A stretch of DNA of 64,000 bases from Aquabacterium parvum (GCF_001447195.1 NZ_LFRI01000045.1:124001-188000), one strand, 5' to 3'; shown: positions 13,492 through 23,251, numbered from the stretch's first letter. Numbers and translations are program-made. The notes: generated from the sequence alone by a model not told the origin.

Positions 13492-14325
13492 ATGAAGCAT
13501 TGGCAAACCACGCGTTACACCATTGACCTGAGCCGCCCGCGTGTCATGGGCATCGTCAACGTCACGCCCGACTCGTTTTCGGATGGCGCACGGCATGCAG
13601 ACACCGTCGCAGCCCTCAAACATGCTCAAAAGCTGGTGGAGGAGGGGGCGGACATCCTCGACATCGGCGGCGAGTCGACCCGACCCGGTGCGCCCGAGGT
13701 GCCTGCCGACGAAGAGTGGGCGCGCATCGAAGGCGTTTTGCGCGGTGCCATGTCCTGGGGTGTGCCCTTGTCGATCGACACGTGCAAGACAGAGGTCATG
13801 CAGCGTGCGCTCGACCTTGGCGCTGACATCATCAACGACGTGAAGGCCCTGGGCGCACCCGGGGCACTGGCCGAGGTCGCTCGCCACCCTTCCTGCGGTG
13901 TGTGCGTGATGCACATGAGGGGCTCTCCAGCCACCATGCAAGACGCACCCAGCTACAGCGACGTGCTCGAAGAGGTCCACCACTTTCTGCGCGCGCGCTT
14001 GCATGCGCTCACGACCGCTGGCATCGGATTGGAGCGCATCACGCTGGATCCCGGCATCGGCTTTGGCAAGACGCCACAACACAACCTGGAGCTGCTCAAG
14101 CGCCAGGGGGAACTCCTGGACCTGGGGCGGCCTCTGCTGCTGGGTTGGTCGCGCAAATCCACCCTGGGAGAGCTCACTGGTCGGCCCGTCGGGCAGCGCC
14201 TGGCCGCCAGCTTGGCGGCTGCATTGGCTTCGGTGCAAAGAGGTGCGGCCGTGGTGCGGGTGCACGACGTTGCAGAAACGGTCGATGCGCTGCGTGTCTG
14301 GGGCGCTGCAGGTCTGCTGGATTGA
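13492..14325 (+). CDS. folP: Dihydropteroate synthase
   Basis: A 277-residue TIM-barrel enzyme of folate synthesis that joins p-aminobenzoate to dihydropterin pyrophosphate; it is the sulfonamide target. Both family signatures are present: [16 protein letters not shown] near residue 20 (pyrophosphate loop) and [14 protein letters not shown] near residue 55. Asp in LSIDTCK, Asn/Asp in IINDVKAL, Lys in LLGWSRKST and the C-terminal [10 protein letters not shown] complete the pterin and phosphate sites. Length is normal. It is followed after 47 bp by glmM, the same pairing as in E. coli. Confidence 0.97.
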   Translation: MKHWQTTRYTIDLSRPRVMGIVNVTPDSFSDGARHADTVAALKHAQKLVEEGADILDIGGESTRPGAPEVPADEEWARIEGVLRGAMSWGVPLSIDTCKTEVMQRALDLGADIINDVKALGAPGALAEVARHPSCGVCVMHMRGSPATMQDAPSYSDVLEEVHHFLRARLHALTTAGIGLERITLDPGIGFGKTPQHNLELLKRQGELLDLGRPLLLGWSRKSTLGELTGRPVGQRLAASLAAALASVQRGAAVVRVHDVAETVDALRVWGAAGLLD

Positions 14326-14372
14326 CCGAAAACCGTGGACAATCCAGCGACCTCCGCACACACAAGCAGCTC

Positions 14373-15707
14373 ATGTCCAGACAATACTTTGGCACCGACG
14401 GCATCCGCGGCACCGTGGGCCAGGCGCCCATCACGCCCGATTTCGTTCTCAAGTTGGGGCACGCCGTGGGGCAGGTCGTGCGTCGTCACACTTCCGGTCG
14501 GCGACCCAAGGTCCTGATTGGCAAGGACACGCGCATTTCGGGCTACATGCTCGAGTCGGCCCTGGAGGCCGGTTTCGCGTCGGCTGGGGTGGATGTCTTG
14601 CTCACCGGGCCTTTGCCAACGCCTGGCGTGGCCTACCTGACACGCGCGTTGCGCTTGAACCTGGGTGTGGTGATCAGCGCGTCGCACAACCCGTTTGGCG
14701 ACAATGGCATCAAGTTCTTCTCGTCTCGCGGCGAGAAGCTGCCAGACGAGTGGGAGCTGGCTGTCGAGGCTGCATTGCGCGAGCCCCCGCAGTGGGTGGA
14801 TTCGCACAGCTTGGGCAAGGCACGTCGCCTGGAGGACGCCCGGGGCCGCTACATCGAGTTCTGCAAGAGCACCTTTGCGTCGAACCTGTCGCTCAAGGGC
14901 CTCAAGATCGTGGTGGATGCAGCCCACGGCGCGGCTTACCAGGTGGCGCCCGAGGTGTTTCACGAGTTGGGGGCCGAGGTCATCGCCATCGGTTGTTCGC
15001 CCGACGGCCTGAACATCAACCAGGGTGTCGGGGCCACGCACCCGGAGGCGCTGGTGGCGGCGGTCAAACAGCACGGCGCCGACTACGGCATCGCGCTGGA
15101 CGGAGATGCCGATCGGCTCCAGATTGTCGGGGCAGACGGTCGCCTTTTCAACGGCGACGAGCTTTTGTACGTCATGGTGGCCGACCGCATCGACCAGGGC
15201 GAAGCCGTGCCGGGCGCAGTGGGCACCTTGATGACGAACATGGCTGTCGAGGTGGCACTCAAGCAGCGAGGCATCGATTTCGTGCGCGCCAAGGTGGGCG
15301 ACAGGTACGTGCTGGAAGAGCTGGGTGCCAAAGGTTGGAAGCTGGGCGGTGAGGGCTCGGGTCACCTGATCGCGCTGGACCGTCACACCACGGGTGATGG
15401 CATCGTCAGCGCGCTGGCGATCTTGCAGGCGGTGGTGCGCAGCGCACGCAGCGTGTCCTCCTGGCTCCAGGGGGTGGAGTTGTATCCGCAGCGCTTGATC
15501 AACGTGCGTCTTCAGCCGGGCATGGACTGGCAGAACCACCTGCCGCTTCAGCATGCTCGCAGCGACGTTGAGGCTCGGCTGGCTGACAAAGGGCGCGTGC
15601 TCATCCGGGCGTCGGGAACAGAGCCTTTGGTGCGCGTGATGGTCGAGGCCAGTGACAAGGCCCTGGCCGACGCCTGCGCAGAGCAGCTTGCGGCAACGCT
15701 TGCCTGA
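14373..15707 (+). CDS. glmM: Phosphoglucosamine mutase
   Basis: A 444-residue alpha-D-phosphohexomutase that converts glucosamine-6-phosphate to glucosamine-1-phosphate for peptidoglycan and lipopolysaccharide precursor synthesis. The start [16 protein letters not shown] is the normal GlmM N-terminus. The active-site Ser104, phosphorylated in the active enzyme, lies in [12 protein letters not shown]. The metal-binding loop ALDGDADR, the sugar loop GGEGSGH and the phosphate loop [13 protein letters not shown] are all intact. It ends at a strong bidirectional terminator facing the fasciclin gene. Confidence 0.97.
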   Translation: MSRQYFGTDGIRGTVGQAPITPDFVLKLGHAVGQVVRRHTSGRRPKVLIGKDTRISGYMLESALEAGFASAGVDVLLTGPLPTPGVAYLTRALRLNLGVVISASHNPFGDNGIKFFSSRGEKLPDEWELAVEAALREPPQWVDSHSLGKARRLEDARGRYIEFCKSTFASNLSLKGLKIVVDAAHGAAYQVAPEVFHELGAEVIAIGCSPDGLNINQGVGATHPEALVAAVKQHGADYGIALDGDADRLQIVGADGRLFNGDELLYVMVADRIDQGEAVPGAVGTLMTNMAVEVALKQRGIDFVRAKVGDRYVLEELGAKGWKLGGEGSGHLIALDRHTTGDGIVSALAILQAVVRSARSVSSWLQGVELYPQRLINVRLQPGMDWQNHLPLQHARSDVEARLADKGRVLIRASGTEPLVRVMVEASDKALADACAEQLAATLA

Positions 15708-15734
15708 GGTCTTCTCGAACCCCTCACACAACGG

Positions 15735-15759
15735 AAAAAGCCCCCTCGGGGGCTTTTTT
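15735..15759. terminator. Bidirectional Rho-independent terminator between glmM and the fasciclin gene
   Basis: AAAAAGCCCC-ctcg-GGGGCTTTTTT: a 10-bp or longer stem with an A run on one side and a T run on the other, placed between two convergent genes. Confidence 0.85.
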
Positions 15760-15796
15760 GTTCCCTGAGCAAGTCGCCTTGAATCAGCGACGGGGC

Positions 15797-16315
15797 TTAT
15801 TTTTTGGGCGGCGTGAGCACGCGGTCGATGACGTGCAGCACGCCATTGCTGGCGGTGACGTCCGCCTGGGTCACCAGGGCTTCGTCCACGGTGACAAAGT
15901 CGCCTGCCTTGGCAAGCACCAGCTTGGTGCCGGCCAGGGTGGTGACGGTGGTGGTGTCGGCGTTCAGGGCGGCGCGGGTGGTCGCCCCGGCGACGGCATG
16001 GTGCTTGAGCACGGCTTTGAGGGCCTCGGGATCCTTGCCGAGTTTGTCCAGCGTGGCGGCGGGCAGGGCGCGGAAAGCCTCGTCGGTGGGGGCGAACACC
16101 GTCACCGGGCCTACGCCGGTGAGCAAATCGCCCAAGCCAGCTTGCTGAGTCAGTTTGACGAACGTGCTCAATTGCGGATCGCGGGAAGCAACGGCCTGCA
16201 GGTTGGCGGGGGCGCTGTCGGTGGTGGCGCAGCCGGCAAACTGGGCCAGGGTGCCACAAACGAGTGCGCTCATCACCAGGCGACGAGACAGGCGGGTGTT
16301 CTTGTGAAAGGTCAT
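15797..16315 (-). CDS. Fasciclin (FAS1) domain lipoprotein, putative Pho-regulon member
   Basis: A 172-residue secreted protein with a single FAS1 domain. The N-terminus (TRLSRRLVMSALVCGTLAQFAGC) is a signal peptide ending in a lipobox-like FAGC, so it is probably a lipoprotein. The FAS1 core has the H1 motif VTVFAPTDEAFRALP and the H2-like NGVLHVIDRVLTPP at the end. FAS1 domains act in adhesion or matrix binding; the ligand here is unknown. The ATG at 16315 is preferred over one four codons upstream because GGAG lies about five bases before it. Upstream are Pho-box repeats correctly spaced from a -10, divergent from pstS. Confidence 0.85.
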   Translation of the reverse strand: MTFHKNTRLSRRLVMSALVCGTLAQFAGCATTDSAPANLQAVASRDPQLSTFVKLTQQAGLGDLLTGVGPVTVFAPTDEAFRALPAATLDKLGKDPEALKAVLKHHAVAGATTRAALNADTTTVTTLAGTKLVLAKAGDFVTVDEALVTQADVTASNGVLHVIDRVLTPPKK

Positions 16316-16362
16316 GGGGAGCTCCATAGGGGTGGACGACGCCGCTTCGGCGGCTGATCGGC

Positions 16363-16395
16363 AAGATAGAAGGCCCTCGTGACAGATCGGTGACC
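16363..16395 (-). promoter_or_regulatory. Pho box and -10 of the fasciclin gene
   Basis: Read on the minus strand: GGTCAC (16395-16390), five bases, TGTCAC (16384-16379), ten bases, then a -10 TATCTT (16368-16363). Two PhoB hexamers spaced 11 bp apart and ending 10 bp before a -10 is the classical Pho promoter layout. The start codon lies about 48 bp downstream of the -10. Confidence 0.6.
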
Positions 16396-16423
16396 ATGAC
16401 ATGACAATGACTGTCACATGACA
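16391..16423 (-). repeat. Array of three 11-bp PhoB-type half sites
   Basis: On the minus strand the segment reads as three consecutive 11-mers, TGTCATGTGAC, AGTCATTGTCA and TGTCATGGTCA, each beginning with a TGTCA-like PhoB half site. It lies between the two divergent Pho promoters and partly overlaps the box of the fasciclin gene in another register. Confidence 0.5.
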
Positions 16424-16467
16424 TGGCTCGCTCGGCTTGTGACGTTCGTGACAACACCCTCACGGGT

Positions 16468-16500
16468 TGTCATGTGACCGTCACAATGGGTCGATACAGT
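16468..16500 (+). promoter_or_regulatory. Pho box and -10 of pstS
   Basis: TGTCAT (16469-16473 with the preceding T), five bases, then CGTCAC (16479-16484), ten bases, then TACAGT (16495-16500) as -10. The 11-bp repeat replaces the -35 as in characterised PhoB-activated promoters. The pstS ATG lies 47 bp downstream of the -10. Confidence 0.75.
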
Positions 16501-16547
16501 CCGCCGCGTCAACTTCCTTTTGTCTGACGTTCCCTGAAAGGCGACTC

Positions 16548-17585
16548 ATGAGCTTCAAGATGATCCGCACCGCTGCCGCCGCCATGGCCCTGTCCCTGGT
16601 CGCCGGCGTGGCTCTGGCCAACGACGTGACCGGTGCCGGCGCGACCTTCCCCGCACCGCTGTATGCCAAATGGGCTGCTGACTACAGCAACGCCACCAAG
16701 GTCAAGGTCAACTACCAATCGGTGGGCTCGGGTGCAGGCATCAAGCAAATCAAGGCCAAGACCGTTGACTTCGGTGCCTCTGACATGCCCCTGGTGGACG
16801 CGGACCTGGCCAAGGACGGCCTGATCCAGTTCCCCACTGTGATCGGTGGCGTCGTGCCCGTGGTCAACATCAAGGGCATCGCCCCCGGCCAGATCAAGAT
16901 GACCGGCGAATTGATCGGCAACATCTACCTGGGCAAGATCACCCGCTGGAACGACGCAGCCATCGTGGCGCTGAACCCTGGCGTGCCCCTGCCCGATGCC
17001 CCGATCGCTCCGGTGCGCCGCGCAGACGGCTCCGGCACCACGTTCATCTTCACGAACTACCTCTCGAAGGTCAACGCCGAGTGGAAGTCCAAGGTGGGTG
17101 AGGGCACCGCCGTCAACTGGCCGACCGGCGCTGGCGGCAAGGGCAACGAGGGTGTCTCGGCCTTCGTGCAGCGCTTGCCCAACTCGATCGGCTACGTCGA
17201 GTACGCCTATGCCAAGCAGAACCGCATGTCGCATGTGCTGCTCAAGAACGCGGCTGGCAACTTCGTGGCCCCTGATGACGCGACCTTCAAGGCCGCCGCC
17301 GCCGCCGCTGACTGGAACAAGTCGTTCTATCAGATCCTGACCGAGCAAGCCGGCAAGGACGCCTGGCCCCTGACCGGCGCCACCTTCATCCTGATGCACA
17401 AGTCGCAGGACAAGCCGGCCCAGGCCGCTGCAGCCCTGAAGTTCTTCGATTGGGCCTATGTCAATGGCGACACCGCCGCTGGCAACCTGGAGTACGTGCC
17501 CCTGCCCGCCAACGTGAAGGAACTGGTCCGCAAGCAGTGGGCTTCCGTGGTGGACACCGCGGGCAAGCCGGTGGGCTGGAAGTGA
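16548..17585 (+). CDS. pstS: Phosphate ABC transporter substrate-binding protein PstS
   Basis: A 345-residue periplasmic phosphate-binding protein, first gene of the high-affinity Pst operon. The signal peptide (MSFKMIRTAAAAMALSLVAGVALA) should be cut before NDVTGAG. Phosphate-contacting motifs are present: GAGATFPAPLY at the mature N-terminus, SVGSGAGIKQI, FGASDMPL and the APVRRADGSGTTFIFTNYLS loop. Length equals the E. coli protein (346). A Pho box and -10 lie immediately upstream, and a strong hairpin follows before pstC. Confidence 0.97.
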   Translation: MSFKMIRTAAAAMALSLVAGVALANDVTGAGATFPAPLYAKWAADYSNATKVKVNYQSVGSGAGIKQIKAKTVDFGASDMPLVDADLAKDGLIQFPTVIGGVVPVVNIKGIAPGQIKMTGELIGNIYLGKITRWNDAAIVALNPGVPLPDAPIAPVRRADGSGTTFIFTNYLSKVNAEWKSKVGEGTAVNWPTGAGGKGNEGVSAFVQRLPNSIGYVEYAYAKQNRMSHVLLKNAAGNFVAPDDATFKAAAAAADWNKSFYQILTEQAGKDAWPLTGATFILMHKSQDKPAQAAAALKFFDWAYVNGDTAAGNLEYVPLPANVKELVRKQWASVVDTAGKPVGWK

Positions 17586-17608
17586 TCGCCTGATCTTGTT
17601 TTGACCCT

Positions 17609-17640
17609 GACCGGGCGTCCGAGCCTTTGGGCGCCCGGTC
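17609..17640 (+). terminator. Intercistronic hairpin between pstS and pstC
   Basis: GACCGGGCG / CGCCCGGTC, a 9-bp perfect stem with a 14-nt loop and no T run. In phosphate operons such structures usually stabilise the pstS 3' end or cause partial termination, giving more binding protein than permease. That role is inferred. Confidence 0.55.
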
Positions 17641-17694
17641 GACGCAGACCTGATGTCTCCTGCAAACCGCACCCGACTTGTCATGGAGTGAGCG

Positions 17695-18726
17695 ATGGCC
17701 GCCATACTACCGACTGACCTCGGCGACGCATCCGCGCCGCCCGACCGGAAAAACCAACGTCAGCCCATGACCAACCCGCCTTCTCGCCGCGTCCAGGCCC
17801 CTTGGGCCGATGCCGCATTCGCCCTGGCAGCCCGTGCTGCCGCCGTCCTCACCCTGTGCCTGCTGCTGGGCATCATCGGCTCGCTGGTGGTGGGCGCCTG
17901 GCCCGCCATCCATGAATACGGGCTGGGCTTTTTCACCAGCACCGCCTGGGACCCTGTCCAGAACCAGTACGGTGGTCTGGTGATGATCTACGGCACGCTG
18001 ATGACGTCGTTCATCGCGCTGCTGATCGCCGTGCCCGTGAGCTTCGGCATCGCCGTGTTCCTGACCGAGCTGTCGCCCGCATGGCTCAAGCGCCCGCTGG
18101 GCATCGCCATCGAGTTGCTGGCGGCCGTGCCGTCGATCGTCTACGGCATGTGGGGGCTGCTGGTGTTCGGCCCGATCCTGTCCGAGTACGTGCAGCAGCC
18201 GCTGCAGGCGCTCACCGAGGGCGTTCCTTACCTGGGTGCGTTCTTCTCTGGCCCGCCTGTGGGCATCGGCATCCTGTCGGCCGGCATCATCCTGGCCATC
18301 ATGGTGATCCCGTTCATCGCTTCGGTGATGCGTGACGTGTTCGAAGTCACGCCGCCGCTGCTCAAGGAATCGGCCTACGGCCTGGGTTCGACCACCTGGG
18401 AAGTCGTCTCCAAGGTTGTGCTGCCTTACACCAAGACCGGTGTGGTCGGCGGCATCATGCTGGGCCTGGGGCGTGCGCTGGGCGAGACCATGGCCGTGAC
18501 CTTCGTCATCGGCAACATGAACCAGCTCAATTCGCTGTCTGTTTTTGAGGCCGCCAACAGCATCACCTCGGCCCTGGCCAACGAATTCGCCGAAGCCGGC
18601 GAGGGCCTGCACCAGGCCTCGCTGATCTACCTCGGCCTGATCCTGTTCTTCATCACCTTCGTCGTGCTGGCCTTCTCCAAGGTGTTGCTGGCCCGCCTGA
18701 AGAAGTCCGAAGGAGCCCGCTCGTGA
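17695..18726 (+). CDS. pstC: Phosphate ABC transporter permease PstC
   Basis: A 343-residue inner-membrane permease with six predicted helices. The ABC-2-type inner loop ending in [20 protein letters not shown] is the EAA motif that contacts PstB. The start at 17695 has GGAG at about 17685, six bases upstream; an internal ATG at 17767 (MTNPPSRRV) would remove a 24-residue polar leader and also fits the family. It works with PstA, PstB and PstS to import phosphate and, through PhoU, signals to PhoR. Its stop overlaps the pstA GTG by four bases. Confidence 0.95.
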   Translation: MAAILPTDLGDASAPPDRKNQRQPMTNPPSRRVQAPWADAAFALAARAAAVLTLCLLLGIIGSLVVGAWPAIHEYGLGFFTSTAWDPVQNQYGGLVMIYGTLMTSFIALLIAVPVSFGIAVFLTELSPAWLKRPLGIAIELLAAVPSIVYGMWGLLVFGPILSEYVQQPLQALTEGVPYLGAFFSGPPVGIGILSAGIILAIMVIPFIASVMRDVFEVTPPLLKESAYGLGSTTWEVVSKVVLPYTKTGVVGGIMLGLGRALGETMAVTFVIGNMNQLNSLSVFEAANSITSALANEFAEAGEGLHQASLIYLGLILFFITFVVLAFSKVLLARLKKSEGARS

Positions 18727-19583
18727 GCACCGCAGCACTGCAAGCCTCCCGTGCCCGCAAGCACGCCGGACGCAAACGCATCAATTTCATCGCCCTGACG
18801 CTGTCGCTGGGTGCCATGGCTTTCGGCCTGGTCTGGCTGGTCTGGATCCTGGTTGAAACCGTGCGCCTGGGGCTCGATGGCCTGGCGATCGCCACCTTCA
18901 CCGAGATGACCCCGCCGCCGATGGAAGCCGGTGGCCTGGCCAACGCGCTGATGGGCTCGCTGCTGATGGTGGGACTGGCCACGCTGATCGGCACGCCCGT
19001 GGGCATCCTGGCTGGCGTCTACCTGGCCGAGTATGGTCAAAAGGGCTGGCTGGGCAGCGCCACGCGCTTCATCAACGACATCCTGCTGTCGGCTCCGTCC
19101 ATCGTGATCGGCTTGTTCATCTACTCGGTGGTGGTCTCGCGCTTCAAGTCTTTCTCGGGCTGGGCCGGTGTGCTGGCGCTGGCGCTGATCGTGATCCCGG
19201 TGGTCATCCGCACCACCGAGAACATGCTGGCGCTGATCCCCAATGCGCTGCGTGAAGCCGCCTACGCCCTGGGCACGCCCAAGTGGAAAGTGATCATGAG
19301 CATCACGCTGAAGTCGGCCCGCGCTGGCGTCATCACCGGCATCCTGCTGGCCGTGGCCCGCATCGCCGGCGAGACCGCGCCGCTGCTGTTCACCGCCCTG
19401 TCCAACCAGTTCTGGTCGACCGACATGAGCGGCCCGATGGCCAGCCTGCCGGTCACCATCTTCAAGTTCGCGATGAGCCCCTACGAGAACTGGCAAAAGC
19501 TGGCCTGGGCAGGCGTGTTCATCATCACCATCGGCGTGCTGGCACTCAACGTGATCGCCCGCAGCATGTTCCGCCAGCGCTGA
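18723..19583 (+). CDS. pstA: Phosphate ABC transporter permease PstA
   Basis: A 286-residue permease with six predicted membrane helices, partner of PstC in the phosphate channel. The EAA loop reads [21 protein letters not shown]. The GTG start overlaps the pstC TGA (GTGA), which couples translation of the two permeases. Length is close to the E. coli PstA (296). The gene ends 39 bp before pstB. Confidence 0.95.
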   Translation: MSTAALQASRARKHAGRKRINFIALTLSLGAMAFGLVWLVWILVETVRLGLDGLAIATFTEMTPPPMEAGGLANALMGSLLMVGLATLIGTPVGILAGVYLAEYGQKGWLGSATRFINDILLSAPSIVIGLFIYSVVVSRFKSFSGWAGVLALALIVIPVVIRTTENMLALIPNALREAAYALGTPKWKVIMSITLKSARAGVITGILLAVARIAGETAPLLFTALSNQFWSTDMSGPMASLPVTIFKFAMSPYENWQKLAWAGVFIITIGVLALNVIARSMFRQR

Positions 19584-19622
19584 TCGGCGCGGCATCGATA
19601 CCCGACACCTGAAAGACGCATC

Positions 19623-20408
19623 ATGGACGCCAAAGTGCAAACCAACGATCCCGTCAAGGCCAAACTGGCCGTCAAGAACCTGAACTTCTACTACGGCAAG
19701 TTCCACGCGCTCAAGAACGTGAACATGGACCTGCCCGAGAAGAAGGTCACCGCCTTCATTGGCCCCTCGGGCTGCGGCAAGTCGACGCTGCTGCGCACCT
19801 TCAACCGCATGTTCGAGCTCTACCCCGAGCAGCGCGCCGAAGGCCAGATCTTGCTGGACGGTCAGGACATCCTGACCACGAAGGAAGACGTTTCGCTGAT
19901 CCGTGCGCGCGTCGGCATGGTGTTTCAAAAGCCCACGCCGTTCCCGATGTCGATCTACGAGAACATCTCGTTCGGCGTCAAGCTGTTCGAGAACCTCTCG
20001 CGCTCCGAGATGGACGAGCGCGTGGAATGGGCCCTCAAGAAGGCCGCGCTGTGGAACGAGGTCAAGGACAAACTCAACCAGAGTGGCTCTGGCCTCTCGG
20101 GTGGTCAGCAGCAGCGTCTGTGCATCGCTCGCGGCATCGCCATCAAGCCCGAGGTGCTGTTGCTTGACGAGCCCTGCTCGGCCCTGGACCCCATCTCCAC
20201 CGGCAAGATCGAAGAGCTGATCCACGAACTCAAGGACGACTACACCGTCCTGATCGTGACCCACAACATGCAGCAGGCCGCGCGTTGCTCGGACTACACG
20301 GCCTACATGTACCTGGGCGAGCTCATCGAGTTCGGCGCGACCACGGACATCTTCATGAAGCCCAAGCGCACCGAGACCGAGGACTACATCACCGGTCGCT
20401 TCGGCTGA
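19623..20408 (+). CDS. pstB: Phosphate ABC transporter ATP-binding protein PstB
   Basis: A 261-residue ABC ATPase that powers phosphate import. Walker A is GPSGCGKST, the Q loop lies in [16 protein letters not shown], the signature is [10 protein letters not shown], Walker B is [12 protein letters not shown] and the switch His is in VTHNMQQA. The PFPMSIYEN sequence after the Q loop and the [12 protein letters not shown] tail are typical of PstB. It lies between pstA and phoU in the operon. Confidence 0.97.
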   Translation: MDAKVQTNDPVKAKLAVKNLNFYYGKFHALKNVNMDLPEKKVTAFIGPSGCGKSTLLRTFNRMFELYPEQRAEGQILLDGQDILTTKEDVSLIRARVGMVFQKPTPFPMSIYENISFGVKLFENLSRSEMDERVEWALKKAALWNEVKDKLNQSGSGLSGGQQQRLCIARGIAIKPEVLLLDEPCSALDPISTGKIEELIHELKDDYTVLIVTHNMQQAARCSDYTAYMYLGELIEFGATTDIFMKPKRTETEDYITGRFG

Positions 20409-20434
20409 TCGACAACAAAAACAAGGAGAACACC

Positions 20435-21142
20435 ATGAGTGACAAACACCTCTCCAGTCAGTTCGACGCCGAGCTCAGCGGCATTTCCACGCGCGTGCTG
20501 GAAATGGGTGGCCTGGTCGAATCCCAGGTGGCCCTGGCCATTGACGCCTTGACGCACTTCAATGGCGAAGTCGCCAGCCAGGTGCTGATCGGCGAAGAAA
20601 AGGTCAACGCGATGGAAATGCAGATCGACGCCGACCTGTCGACCATCATCGCGCGCCGTCAGCCCACGGCCCGCGACCTGCGCCTGCTGATCGCCATCTC
20701 CAAGACCATCGGCAACCTCGAGCGCGTGGGCGACGAGGCCGCGCGCATCGCACGCACGGTGCAGCGCCTGATCAACACCGGTGTGTCGTCTCGCCTGCGC
20801 CTGCCGGTCGGTGACGTGTCCTTCGAAGCTGGCTTGGCCACCGCCTCGCTGCGCAAGTCGCTGGACGCTTTCGCCCGCCTGGACACCCAGACCGCGCTGG
20901 AAGTCATCAAGAGCGACAACGAGATCGACGCCGAATTCGACGGCCTGATGCGCAAGCTCATCACCTACATGATGGAAGACCCGCGCACCATCTCCGCGTC
21001 CATCGACCTGGTCTTCGTGGCCAAGGCCATCGAGCGCGTGGGCGACCACGCCAAGAACCTGGCCGAGCAGGTGATCTACATCGTCAAGGGGGCCGACGTG
21101 CGTCACAACACGCCCGAGGCCGTCGAGAACATCATCAAGTGA
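20435..21142 (+). CDS. phoU: Phosphate signalling regulator PhoU
   Basis: A 235-residue all-helical protein made of two three-helix PhoU repeats. The metal-cluster signatures are visible: EKVNAMEMQIDAD / RQPTARDLR in the first repeat and DNEIDAEFDGLMR plus AKAIERVGDHAKNLAEQV in the second. PhoU links the Pst transporter to PhoR and represses the Pho regulon when phosphate is plentiful. AAGGAGA just upstream fixes the ATG at 20435. phoB follows after 16 bp. Confidence 0.96.
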   Translation: MSDKHLSSQFDAELSGISTRVLEMGGLVESQVALAIDALTHFNGEVASQVLIGEEKVNAMEMQIDADLSTIIARRQPTARDLRLLIAISKTIGNLERVGDEAARIARTVQRLINTGVSSRLRLPVGDVSFEAGLATASLRKSLDAFARLDTQTALEVIKSDNEIDAEFDGLMRKLITYMMEDPRTISASIDLVFVAKAIERVGDHAKNLAEQVIYIVKGADVRHNTPEAVENIIK

Positions 21143-21158
21143 TGACGGGAGCCAAGCC

Positions 21159-21860
21159 ATGAGCCGTGTGTTGGTGGTGGAAGACGAACCCGCGATCGCC
21201 GAGTTGATCGCGCTGAACCTGCGTCACTCGGGTTTCGAGGTGACGCTGGCGGGTGACGCCGAGCAAGCCCAGCTCGAAATCGACAAGGTGCTGCCGGACC
21301 TGGTGCTGCTGGACTGGATGCTGCCTGGCCAGTCTGGCTTGGCGCTGGCTAAGCGCTGGCGCGGTGTCACGCGCACCCGCGACCTGCCGATCATCATGCT
21401 GACGGCTCGTGCGGAAGAGGTGGACAAGGTCGCTGGCCTGGATGCTGGCGCCGATGACTACCTGACCAAGCCTTTCTCGACGCACGAGCTGATGGCCCGC
21501 GTGCGCGCCGTGTTGCGCCGCAAGGCCCCGCAGGCACTGGACTCCGCCGTCGAGGTGGCGGGCCTGCGCCTGGACCCGGCCACGCGCCGCGTCTGCCGTG
21601 GCGAACAAGAGGTCAAGATCGGCCCGACCGAGTTCAAGCTTCTGCACTTCTTCATGACGCACCCCGAGCGCGTGCACAGCCGTGCGCAGTTGCTCGACCG
21701 CGTCTGGGGTGACCACGTTTTCATCGAAGAGCGCACGGTCGATGTCCACGTCAAGCGCCTGCGCGAGGCCCTGTCGCCGGTGCAACGTTCGTCGCTGATC
21801 GAAACGGTGCGGGGCGCTGGCTACCGCCTGACTCAGCAAGTGGTGGACATCGCCGCCTGA
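21159..21860 (+). CDS. phoB: Phosphate regulon response regulator PhoB
   Basis: A 233-residue OmpR-family response regulator. The receiver domain has the acidic pair Glu8/Asp9, phospho-acceptor Asp52 (LVLLDWMLPG), Thr in MLTARAEE and Lys in DYLTKPFS. The C-terminal winged helix (VKIGPTEFKLLHFFM through VDVHVKRLREAL) binds Pho boxes. Such boxes are visible before pstS and the fasciclin gene in this window. It is followed 21 bp later by its kinase phoR. Confidence 0.97.
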   Translation: MSRVLVVEDEPAIAELIALNLRHSGFEVTLAGDAEQAQLEIDKVLPDLVLLDWMLPGQSGLALAKRWRGVTRTRDLPIIMLTARAEEVDKVAGLDAGADDYLTKPFSTHELMARVRAVLRRKAPQALDSAVEVAGLRLDPATRRVCRGEQEVKIGPTEFKLLHFFMTHPERVHSRAQLLDRVWGDHVFIEERTVDVHVKRLREALSPVQRSSLIETVRGAGYRLTQQVVDIAA

Positions 21861-21881
21861 CACAGCCCGGACCAGACAACC

Positions 21882-23234
21882 GTGGATTCAAGCAATTCGT
21901 GGCTCATCTCGCGGGTCGCGGTGCGGCTCGCCGTGGGCATGGCCGGTGGCCTGGCAGGCTACTGGATCGGGCAGCGCGTGGGCTACCCCGTGGCGGCGGG
22001 GGCGGCAGCGGCCTCGTCCGCCGTGCTGCTGCTTTCCGTCTCTGACACCCTGCATGGCCATGCGCTGCTGGACTGGCTGCGCAACCCGGAGTCACCTGGC
22101 CCGGTCTTGCCGGGCATCTGGGGTGAGCTGTCTCACCGGGTCGAGCGCTTGCTGCGATCACGCGACGCCGACATCGCCCTCGAGCGGGGTGAGTTGCAGC
22201 AGTTTCTTTCGGCGATCGAGGCCTCGCCAAACGGCGTCATGTTGCTCGACGAGAGCGATCACCTGACCTGGATCAGCCCTGCGGCGGCCGACCACTTCGG
22301 CCTGAATCGCCAACGTGACCTGCAGCAGCGGGTCACCAACCTGATCCGCCAGCCCGCGTTCGTGCAGTACTTGCAGGCCGGCGACTTCAGCGAAACCGTC
22401 AAGTGCCCGATGTCCCGCGGTGGGCTGAGCTGGCTTCAGATCCAGGTGCGCGAGTTTGGAGAAGGGCGCAAGCTCATCCTCTCGCAGGACATCACCGAGC
22501 GCGAACGCGCCGACACCATGCGCCGCGACTTCGTGGCCAATGTCTCGCACGAAATCCGCACGCCACTGACGGTGCTGATGGGTTTCATCGAAACGCTGGG
22601 GGCCCTGCCGCTGACCGAAGTGGAGCGCAAGCGCGTGATCGCGCTCATGGCCGAGCAGGCCGATCGCATGCAGGGCCTGGTGTCTGACCTGCTGACGCTG
22701 GCACAGATCGAGGGCAGTCCCCGTCCCGCCTCTGACAGGTGGTTGCCCGTTCAGCACCTCATGCGACGTGTGGCCAATGACGCACGAGGCCTGTCGAAAG
22801 AGCGCCATCCCATCGAGGTTCAGCCTGATCCAGCGCATGTGGATGCCGAGATCTCGGGTGTCGAGAGCGAGTGGCTCAGCGCCATGGGCAACCTGGTCTC
22901 GAATGCGATCCGCTACACCCCCGCCGGCCAAGCTGTCGAGATCCACTGGCGCAGCCTGCCCGATGGCAGCGCCGAGTTCAGTGTTCAGGACCACGGCATC
23001 GGCATTTCTCCCGAGCACCTGCCCAGGCTCACCGAGCGTTTTTATCGCGTCGATGGCAGCCGTTCGCGCGACACGGGTGGCACGGGCCTGGGTCTGTCCA
23101 TCGTCAAGCACGTGATCCAGCGCCATGGGGGCGAACTCAAGATCAGCAGCGAGCAGGGCAAAGGATCGAGTTTCACGCTGCACATCCCTGCGATGCGGGT
23201 GCGTCGCGTGGAGGTCGACTCGGCGGTGTCCTGA
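21882..23234 (+). CDS. phoR: Phosphate regulon sensor histidine kinase PhoR
   Basis: A 450-residue inner-membrane kinase. Two short N-terminal membrane segments (about residues 10-55) have almost no periplasmic loop, as in E. coli PhoR, which senses phosphate through Pst and PhoU. A PAS domain (LSAIEASPNGVMLLDESDHLTWIS onward) precedes the HisKA box NVSHEIRTPL with phospho-acceptor His223. The ATPase domain has the N box NLVSNAIRYTP, G1 DHGIGI and G2 GTGLGLSIVKH. The start is GTG at 21882. It ends the pst-pho operon. Confidence 0.95.
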   Translation: MDSSNSWLISRVAVRLAVGMAGGLAGYWIGQRVGYPVAAGAAAASSAVLLLSVSDTLHGHALLDWLRNPESPGPVLPGIWGELSHRVERLLRSRDADIALERGELQQFLSAIEASPNGVMLLDESDHLTWISPAAADHFGLNRQRDLQQRVTNLIRQPAFVQYLQAGDFSETVKCPMSRGGLSWLQIQVREFGEGRKLILSQDITERERADTMRRDFVANVSHEIRTPLTVLMGFIETLGALPLTEVERKRVIALMAEQADRMQGLVSDLLTLAQIEGSPRPASDRWLPVQHLMRRVANDARGLSKERHPIEVQPDPAHVDAEISGVESEWLSAMGNLVSNAIRYTPAGQAVEIHWRSLPDGSAEFSVQDHGIGISPEHLPRLTERFYRVDGSRSRDTGGTGLGLSIVKHVIQRHGGELKISSEQGKGSSFTLHIPAMRVRRVEVDSAVS

Positions 23235-23251
23235 CGCCAGTTGACGCGCCT

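Noticed and set aside
13953-16463. An 836-codon minus-strand frame across folP, glmM and the fasciclin gene
   Set aside because: It crosses a strong terminator and competes with three well-supported genes.
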